Assembly (NCBI GenBank): GCA_041674345.1
Contig: JBAYVY010000231.1
Location: 1-6,139, forward strand
Reading direction: 5' to 3'
Length of the DNA: 6,139 nucleotides
DNA from: JBAYVY01 sp041674345
Lineage (GTDB): Bacteria > Planctomycetota > Phycisphaerae > Phycisphaerales > Zrk34
Below the pieces are notes generated by a model. That model searched no databases. It worked only from the letters and a program-made list of their open reading frames with translations, and was not told the origin of the DNA. A program made the translations under genes and the position numbers. Below, one piece after another: positions 1 through 4,498 of the stretch. The number at the start of each line of letters is the position of its first letter. The first letter of the stretch is position 1.

Positions 1-253
1 CGACCTCGGCGAAGGTCGCGTGGTTGCTGACCAGGTGCAGCACATGTTCCTTGCCCGCGGCGTTGAGTTTGAACAATCGCACCAGTCCCGTTTCAACGAT
101 GTAAATACCGGGGCAGGGATCATCCTGCGCGAAGATCGCCTCGCCGCGTTTGAAGGTTTGCCGCAGCGACATCGCCGCCAGCCGGTCGCACTGCGTTTCA
201 TCCAGTCCGGTGAACAGGCGGCAATTGCGTATGACGCCGCGGTTATCCAACAT
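1..253 (-). CDS. Crp/Fnr-family transcriptional regulator, N-terminal part (gene cut by window edge)
   Basis: Only the first 84 residues are in the window. They form the start of a cyclic-nucleotide-binding (cupin-like) effector domain: a short N-terminal helix with LFTGLD, then FKRGEAIF, then the GIYIVETGLVRLFKL strand-turn-strand typical of Crp/Fnr proteins, followed by GKEHVLHLV. The C-terminal helix-turn-helix should lie beyond the left edge. The ATG at 253 is chosen because AAGGAA sits about 8 nt upstream on the minus strand. Visible cysteines are C11, C22 and C47; they do not match the clustered iron-sulfur ligands of enterobacterial Fnr, so a heme- or ligand-based sensor of the Dnr/HcpR kind is more likely (inference). 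It is divergent from hcp, with a perfect Fnr-type palindrome in between. In anaerobes such as Desulfovibrio, HcpR of this family controls hcp, which makes the same role likely here. Family assignment is firm; the effector is unknown. Confidence 0.88.
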   Translation of the reverse strand, partial: MLDNRGVIRNCRLFTGLDETQCDRLAAMSLRQTFKRGEAIFAQDDPCPGIYIVETGLVRLFKLNAAGKEHVLHLVSNHATFAEV

Positions 254-275
254 CGTGTGTTTCCTTGAAATCAAG

Positions 276-414
276 ATTAACCCCAGAGGCACAGAGAAGA
301 CAACAAAACATCAGGACAACAGAAAAGCAGAACATGTTATCGGGGGGATCTGATGTTCTGTTGTTTTGCTTTTCCGTTTTTCTGGTTTCATGCTCTGCGC
401 CTCTTGTGGTTAAT
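276..414. repeat. Long imperfect inverted repeat in the regulator-hcp spacer
   Basis: The two ends are diverged reverse complements: ATTAACC at 276-282 pairs with GGTTAAT at 408-414, AGAGGC at 285-290 with GCCTCT at 399-404, and CAGAG at 292-296 with CTCTG at 393-397. Nearer the centre, CAGAACAT (328-335) pairs with ATGTTCTG (353-360) and GAAAAG (322-327) with CTTTTC (369-374). An alternative partner for the central right arm is the stretch at 300-313. The outer arms carry the GAGGC(G/A)CAGAG word that recurs at 2871-2941, so this looks like an old member of a dispersed palindromic family. On the regulator's side it would lie mostly in the mRNA leader. No ORF in this stretch looks real. Confidence 0.72.
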
Positions 415-437
415 TATTTTCCAAAAAATTCCGCGAA

Positions 438-453
438 CTTGATCTACATCAAG
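438..453. promoter_or_regulatory. Fnr/Dnr/HcpR-type operator upstream of hcp
   Basis: CTTGATCTACATCAAG has perfect 6-bp arms around a 4-nt centre and matches the TTGAT-N4-ATCAA consensus bound by Fnr, Dnr and related Crp/Fnr regulators. Its centre (445.5) is about 64 bp upstream of the hcp ATG. An activator bound at -41.5 would place the hcp start of transcription near 487, within the leader, although I see no good -10 hexamer at 475-480. On the opposite strand, AATAAT (418 to 413) is a 5-of-6 match to a -10 element, 30 bp from the box centre, close to the 32 expected for a class II site. The box may therefore also control the divergent regulator gene. The motif is seen directly; the bound protein is inferred from the adjacent gene. 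Confidence 0.8.
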
Positions 454-509
454 GCGGCCACGCCGATTTTAGCCGAAAGTGGCGGTCCAACCTTTACGGA
501 GATTTCGCC

Positions 510-1826
510 ATGAACCTGTCCCTGTCCTGCAACCAGTGCGAACAAACCGCCCACGGCCACGCCTGTTCCATCAACGGCAAGCCCGGCGTCTGCGGCAAAG
601 ACATCGACATCCAGTCGCTCCAGGAAATCCTCCTCTACGGTCTGAAGGGCATGGCCGCTTACGCACACCACGCCCGCCGCATGGGTAAACACAACGAACA
701 AGTTTCCGCCTTCATCGAAGAAGCGCTCTTCGCCACCATGACCAACGTCAACTTCGACTTCAACACGCTGCTCGGCCTGGTCCTCGAATGCGGCAGGCAA
801 AATCTCACCGTCATGGCCATGCTCGAACAGGCCCATCTCGAAAACTTCGGCCAGCCCGAACCCGCCGTCGTCACCGAAGGCACGCAAGCCGGCCCCGGCA
901 TCCTCATCACCGGACACGATCTGCCCGACCTGAGGAACCTGCTCCAGCAGTGCGAGGGCACCGACATCAAAGTTTACACCCACGGCGAAATGCTGCCCGG
1001 CCATATGTATCCGAAACTGCACCAACACCCCCACCTCGCCGGTCACTATGGCGGGGCGTGGCAGAAACAAAAACAGGAGTTCGAACAATTCCCCGGCCCG
1101 ATCATCGCCACGACCAATTGCGTGCTGATACCGAAGGACTCGTACAAGGATCGCCTGTTCACGACGCGCGCCACCGCCGTGCCGGGCTGCACACGCATCA
1201 CCGATGACAACTTCGCACAGGTCATCGCGCTGGCGAAAAAGCTGCCGCCGTGCCCCCGGAATATCGTGAAACAATCGACGGTCGGGTTTCATCAGTCGGT
1301 GATTCTGTCGAAGGCCGGTGTGATTGTCGATGCCGTGAAACAAGGCAAAATCAGCCGGTTTTACGTGATCGGCGGATGCGACGGCGCCGAGCCGGGCCGC
1401 AATTATTATTCCGACTACGCGCGGAACACGCCGGACGATTCGTTCATTCTGACCCTCGGCTGCGGCAAGTATCGCATCCGCGACCACGACTACGGCGAAC
1501 ACCTGGGCCTGCCCCGCTTCATGGACATGGGCCAGTGCAACGACGCCTACGGCGCGATCAACGTCGCGGTCGAACTGGCCAAGGCGTTCGACTGCGGCGT
1601 GAACGATCTGCCGCTGACCATCGTGCTGAGCTGGTTCGAGCAGAAAGCCGTCGCCGTGCTGCTGACGCTGCTGTCGCTGGGCGTGAAGAATATCGCCATC
1701 GGCCCCAACGCCCCCGGCTTCGTCTCGCCCAACGTGTTCAGGGCGCTGAACGAAAACTTCGGCCTGAAACTCATCGGCGAAGACGGCCAAGCCGACGCGC
1801 TGGCGTCGGTGGCCGTGCCGGCATAA
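510..1826 (+). CDS. hcp: Hybrid-cluster protein (hydroxylamine/NO reductase), short form
   Basis: Cytosolic iron-sulfur enzyme that reduces hydroxylamine to ammonia in vitro and nitric oxide in vivo in E. coli, protecting cells against nitrosative stress. All hybrid-cluster ligands known from Desulfovibrio Hcp are present: H136 (GHDL), E160 (YTHGEMLP), C204 (TTNC), C290 (GGCDG, the persulfide cysteine), C318 (GCGKYR), C343 (GQCNDAY) and E377 (WFEQKA). The N-terminal cluster is C7, C10, C19, C28, that is CX2CX8CX8C; the last spacing is longer than the usual X5 or X6. At 438 residues it lacks about 110 residues found in the roughly 550-residue enzymes, directly after the cysteine motif, as in class III Hcps of hyperthermophiles. 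ATG 510 follows ACGGAG (496-501) by 8 nt. No hcr reductase partner is adjacent. It is preceded by an Fnr-type operator and a divergent Crp/Fnr gene. Confidence 0.97.
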   Translation: MNLSLSCNQCEQTAHGHACSINGKPGVCGKDIDIQSLQEILLYGLKGMAAYAHHARRMGKHNEQVSAFIEEALFATMTNVNFDFNTLLGLVLECGRQNLTVMAMLEQAHLENFGQPEPAVVTEGTQAGPGILITGHDLPDLRNLLQQCEGTDIKVYTHGEMLPGHMYPKLHQHPHLAGHYGGAWQKQKQEFEQFPGPIIATTNCVLIPKDSYKDRLFTTRATAVPGCTRITDDNFAQVIALAKKLPPCPRNIVKQSTVGFHQSVILSKAGVIVDAVKQGKISRFYVIGGCDGAEPGRNYYSDYARNTPDDSFILTLGCGKYRIRDHDYGEHLGLPRFMDMGQCNDAYGAINVAVELAKAFDCGVNDLPLTIVLSWFEQKAVAVLLTLLSLGVKNIAIGPNAPGFVSPNVFRALNENFGLKLIGEDGQADALASVAVPA

Positions 1827-1829
1827 ACC

Positions 1830-1926
1830 AAGCCGCGACCGGTGGTCGCGGTTCTGGAAGATGTGAACGCGCCGAAAAAACAAGGGCGTGCCGTAAATCG
1901 AAGACCACGACCACCGGTCGCGGCTT
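1830..1926. repeat. Inverted repeat with perfect 19-bp arms between hcp and the permease gene
   Basis: The 19 nt at 1830-1848 are an exact reverse complement of 1908-1926, separated by 59 nt. Each arm also contains a smaller palindrome: CCGCGACC-GGT-GGTCGCGG on the left (1833-1851) and CGACC-ACC-GGTCG on the right (1908-1920). The element begins 3 nt after the hcp stop and ends 18 nt before the permease start, so it fills nearly the whole 118-bp gap. The nested design resembles REP/BIME-like or MITE-like mobile palindromes, though no direct repeats flanking it were evident to me. The 59-nt centre has no convincing ORF. It would also act as an mRNA-stabilising or terminating structure after hcp. 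Confidence 0.82.
1833..1851 (+). terminator. GC-rich hairpin after hcp, possible terminator
   Basis: An 8-bp perfect stem, CCGCGACC/GGTCGCGG, with a 3-nt loop begins 6 nt after the hcp TAA. It is followed by TTCTGG rather than a run of T, so it is not a canonical intrinsic terminator. It could instead protect the hcp 3' end or pause polymerase. It overlaps the left arm of the larger inverted repeat. Confidence 0.35.
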
Positions 1927-1944
1927 TGTGGGTAATATGGCGTC

Positions 1945-2841
1945 GTGAACAACGACTGCGAAACCGAATCATGGCTGCCCCGCCGTCCGTCCGTCGCGTT
2001 CGTCGGCGGGGCGATCATTGTCGTCATGTTGCTGGTGTGCGTCGGGTCGTTGCCTGTCACGTTGACGCGCTATGCCGACACGACGCTGGCCGCGAAACTG
2101 GAAGCGCCGGGCGGGGCCTACTGGATGGGCAGCGATGCGCTGGGGCGGTCCGTCATGGCGCGGTGTCTGCTGGGCGGGGCGATCTCGCTGGGCATCGGCG
2201 CGGCGGCGGCGTTCATCAGCGTCGTCATCGGCACGGCGTGGGGACTGGTCGCCGGTTATGCCGGGGGACGCATCGACGGACTGATGATGCGAACCGTCGA
2301 TGTGTTGTACGGCCTGCCCTACATTCTGCTGGTCGTGCTGCTGGGCGTCGCGCTTCAACCGGCCCTCGAATCACGGCTCGGCCCCGACGTCGGCAATCTC
2401 GTGACATTGCTGATCGCCATCGGCGCGGTGAGCTGGCTGACGCTGGCGCGGGTGGTGCGGGGGCAGGTGTTGAGTTTGCGCAACATGCCCTTCATCGAAT
2501 CCGCGCGGGCCGCGGGCCTGCCGACGACTCGCATTTTGCTGCGGCACGTGTTGCCGAACCTGATCGGCCCGGTGGTGGTGTATGCGACGCTGACGGTGCC
2601 GCAGGCGATTTTGCAGGAATCGTTTTTGAGTTTTTTGGGCATCGGCGTGCGCGACCCGGTGCCGAGCTGGGGCAATCTCGCCGCCGCGGGTCTGAACGAA
2701 TTGAACCCGATCAAAAGTCACTGGTGGTTGCTGGTCTGGCCCTGCGTGCTGCTCGGCGTGACGCTGCTGTCGCTGAACTTCGTCGGCGAAGCGATGCGCG
2801 AACGGTTCGACCCCCGGCACAGTCAATCGGCAAGTTCGTGA
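1945..2841 (+). CDS. DppC/OppC-family ABC transporter permease subunit (orphan)
   Basis: Inner-membrane permease of the peptide/nickel/oligosaccharide import family, 298 residues, the usual size. A first membrane helix at about 17-38 (OppC N-terminal region) is followed by an external loop ending in MGSDALGRS (61-69), the family's TDxLGRD signature. Helices follow at about 79-104, 118-137, 150-172, 206-224 and 260-281. The cytoplasmic EAA loop that contacts the ATPase starts at E185 (ESARAAG) and runs to HVLPN (201-205); SFLGIGV and PVPSWG (238-243) complete the pattern. GTG 1945 is the first possible start because an in-frame TAA lies 12 nt upstream; no clear Shine-Dalgarno precedes it. The partner permease (DppB type), ATPases and binding protein are absent on both sides, which is unusual. 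Substrate cannot be told; peptides or oligosaccharides are both possible for the family. Confidence 0.93.
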   Translation: MNNDCETESWLPRRPSVAFVGGAIIVVMLLVCVGSLPVTLTRYADTTLAAKLEAPGGAYWMGSDALGRSVMARCLLGGAISLGIGAAAAFISVVIGTAWGLVAGYAGGRIDGLMMRTVDVLYGLPYILLVVLLGVALQPALESRLGPDVGNLVTLLIAIGAVSWLTLARVVRGQVLSLRNMPFIESARAAGLPTTRILLRHVLPNLIGPVVVYATLTVPQAILQESFLSFLGIGVRDPVPSWGNLAAAGLNELNPIKSHWWLLVWPCVLLGVTLLSLNFVGEAMRERFDPRHSQSASS

Positions 2842-2856
2842 TTGTTTTAAAACTCT

Positions 2857-2955
2857 TCGCGGAGAGTGATGAGGCGCAGAGGCGCGGAGAAGATTGAAAA
2901 GGCGAAACCAATCCAGTATCTTCTCCGCGCCTCTGCGCCTCCGTATGCTCCGCGA
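2857..2955. repeat. Strong inverted repeat (24-bp perfect inner stem) between permease and beta-helix genes
   Basis: The 24 nt at 2871-2894 are exactly reverse-complementary to 2918-2941, with a 23-nt loop. After a 6-by-6 mismatch, TCGCGGAG (2857-2864) pairs with CTCCGCGA (2948-2955). In total 32 of 38 positions per arm can pair. The arms contain GAGGCGCAGAG, the same 11-mer found on the minus strand at 393-403 in the regulator-hcp spacer. The near-perfect stem suggests a recent or conserved copy of a dispersed palindrome. It would separate the permease transcript from the next gene. A 10-bp palindrome, GTTTTAAAAC (2844-2853), sits just before it. Confidence 0.88.
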
Positions 2956-2977
2956 TAAAAAATGATTGGACTTACTC

Positions 2978-2982
2978 AAGGA
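2978..2982 (+). promoter_or_regulatory. Ribosome binding site fixing the start of the beta-helix gene
   Basis: AAGGA lies 7 nt before ATG 2990. It decides in favour of that ATG over the in-frame TTG at 2966, which would add eight residues but has only the arm of the palindrome and an A-run upstream. Confidence 0.75.
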
Positions 2983-2989
2983 TACGTTC

Positions 2990-4378
2990 ATGTCCGACAT
3001 GCCATCTTTCACCCCCGCCGGTTTCGTCAACGCCGCCGACTTCGGCTTTTCGCCCGACTCGTCCGGCATGGACAACGCCCGCGCCCTTCAGCGGGCCGTC
3101 GATCAGACCGGCACGATCGTCGTCTCCCGCCCCGGCACGTACAAAATCGCCGACACGGTGCTTTTGCCCAGCCACACGTCGCTGATCTTCGGGCACAACA
3201 TCTTCCTCAAAAAGGTCGATGAGCAAGGCCCGTTCACGCACGTGTTGCTGAACAAGGGCGCTCTGACCCAAACCACCGACCATTGCATCCGCGTCGAAGG
3301 TTTGTCCCTCATCTGCAACGGCATCGACGTTCGCACCTTCCGCGAAGTGTTCGGCCTGCACGGGCAGATCGCTTTCTTCCATATCCATGATCTGCGCATC
3401 GAACGCTTCCGCTGCCTCGATCTGGGCAAGGCGCAATACGGCATCCATGTCTGCACCTTCGAGGACATCCTCATCAACGATGTCATCATCAAAGGCGACA
3501 AAGACGGCGTACACCTGGGCCGGGGCAAACGCTTCGTCATCAGCAACGGCACGTTCGAGACGTTCGACGATGCCGTCGCGCTCAACGCACATGACTACGA
3601 CGTGGGCAACCCGGAACTCGGCTGGATCGAAGACGGCGTCGTGGAAAAATGCTTTGACCTGAACGCTGAAAAAGTCATTGGCTTTTTCTGCCGGATTCTC
3701 GCCGGGGCGTGGATCGACTGGCGAACCGGCATGGAAGTGCAGAAGTCGGACACGGTGGTGTCCAACGGCCGGCTGTATCGCGTACAGGCCCCGGCGGACG
3801 GCAAGATGTTCCGATCCGTCACGCAGCCGACGCACGCCACCGGCACCGTCACGCTGGACGGCATCCGCTGGGTGATGGTGCAGAACGACGTGACACACAC
3901 CGCTGGCGTGCGCAACGTGGTGTTCCGCGACATTTATCTGGAAAAGCCGCGCATCGGATTTTCGATCCACTTTGATGCGGACCAATACAGCCGGTCGTAC
4001 TATCCCGGCGCGATCGTGCCGCGGCAGGAACAGATCGTGTTGGACAACATTCGCGTGTTGCATGACCAGCCGGTCCAGTTGCTGTCGATCGGCACGCCGA
4101 TCAATGTGGTGACGATCAGCAACAGCGGTTTGCGCAACAGCCGGATCGACTTCACGGATACACGCGCGATGGATGATTATCTGAAAACGCACATCAACAT
4201 GATCGGCTGCACGTTCAGTCACGGCGGGCCGATGGACCTGGTGACGAATCACGTTCGCAAAGAGATCGTGTTGAAAACGTCATCGAGTGTTGAACTGCAT
4301 GAAGCGTTCGGCGCGAATGTCGTGCCCGGCCCCGGTCGCATCACGGTCGATTCCGACCTGTCGGGATTACGACGGTAG
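2990..4378 (+). CDS. Right-handed beta-helix protein, pectate-lyase / GH28-like superfamily
   Basis: 462 residues. The N-terminus (about 13-70) has the N-cap typical of pectate-lyase-3/GH28-related proteins: NAADFG, then ARALQRAVDQ, then RPGTYKI and a LPSHTSLIFG turn. Repeated beta-helix coils follow (FEDILINDVIIKG, RFVISNGTFETF and others). D172 in DKDGVHLG and D193-D194 in DDAVALN are placed 21 residues apart, like the NTD and DD acid motifs of GH28 polygalacturonases. The GHG motif is missing and only a weak RIL stands where RIK would be, so the reaction may differ from GH28 or the protein may not be a hydrolase. Residues about 244-300 are an insertion (see finding). No signal peptide or membrane helix is visible, so the mature protein appears cytosolic unless exported by another route. 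The neighbouring DppC-type permease could hint at oligosaccharide handling, but a strong palindrome lies between them. Fold is confident; function is not. Confidence 0.85.
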   Translation: MSDMPSFTPAGFVNAADFGFSPDSSGMDNARALQRAVDQTGTIVVSRPGTYKIADTVLLPSHTSLIFGHNIFLKKVDEQGPFTHVLLNKGALTQTTDHCIRVEGLSLICNGIDVRTFREVFGLHGQIAFFHIHDLRIERFRCLDLGKAQYGIHVCTFEDILINDVIIKGDKDGVHLGRGKRFVISNGTFETFDDAVALNAHDYDVGNPELGWIEDGVVEKCFDLNAEKVIGFFCRILAGAWIDWRTGMEVQKSDTVVSNGRLYRVQAPADGKMFRSVTQPTHATGTVTLDGIRWVMVQNDVTHTAGVRNVVFRDIYLEKPRIGFSIHFDADQYSRSYYPGAIVPRQEQIVLDNIRVLHDQPVQLLSIGTPINVVTISNSGLRNSRIDFTDTRAMDDYLKTHINMIGCTFSHGGPMDLVTNHVRKEIVLKTSSSVELHEAFGANVVPGPGRITVDSDLSGLRR

Positions 4379-4397
4379 CGCCTTCCCTCGGAAGGCG
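4379..4397 (+). terminator. Hairpin directly after the beta-helix gene, possible terminator
   Basis: CGCCTTCC/GGAAGGCG forms a perfect 8-bp stem with a CTC loop, starting at the base after the TAG stop. No T-run follows, so intrinsic termination is uncertain. Its right half overlaps the left outer arm of the larger inverted repeat at 4391-4498, so the two structures are mutually exclusive. Confidence 0.45.
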
Positions 4398-4498
4398 TGT
4401 GAGAAGTTGTTGATGGACGGTCGGTCCTGCGTCCTGCGGGAGTGGCGATTTTCCGCAAGCCGCAAGCCGCAGGACGCAAGCCCTTCTCACACGCTTTC
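4391..4498. repeat. Two-stem inverted repeat between convergent genes
   Basis: Outer arms: 4391-4406 pair with 4483-4498 over 16 positions, including one G-T pair; the core GCGTGTGAGAAG is exact. Inner arms: TGCGTCCTGCGG (4428-4439) is exactly complementary to CCGCAGGACGCA (4467-4478). The inner region also holds short tandem words, TCCTGCG twice (4425-4438) and CCGCAAG, CCGCAAG, CCGCAGG in a row (4453-4473). It fills the 120-bp gap between the beta-helix gene and the convergent gene, ending exactly against the latter's stop codon. It could serve as a bidirectional terminator and looks like another palindromic repeat family. Confidence 0.8.

Noticed and set aside
276..414. Riboswitch in the regulator-hcp spacer
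   Set aside because: The structure is explained by two diverged inverted-repeat arms and shows no conserved aptamer motif that I recognise.
265..513. 82-codon plus-strand frame ending at hcp
   Set aside because: It is made up of the inverted-repeat arms and the operator region; the hydrophobic stretch comes from the T-rich right arm, and no convincing start signal was seen.
444..2060. 538-codon open frame on the minus strand opposite hcp
   Set aside because: It is antisense to a gene with all Hcp ligands conserved, crosses the whole hcp-permease palindrome, and its translation is a His/Val/Asp/Gly-rich composition typical of the mirror frame of a GC-rich gene.
1842..2897. 351-codon plus-strand frame over the permease
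   Set aside because: Arg-rich out-of-frame shadow of the permease, which has clear membrane helices and DppC motifs in its own frame; it also runs through two palindromes.
2972..4252. 426-codon minus-strand frame opposite the beta-helix gene
   Set aside because: Val/Asp/His-rich antisense shadow with no family resemblance; the plus frame has a good ribosome binding site and beta-helix motifs.
4425..4478. Possible CRISPR-like repeats (CCGCAAG and TCCTGCG words)
   Set aside because: The units are 7 nt, adjacent and without spacers; they belong to the arms of a hairpin.
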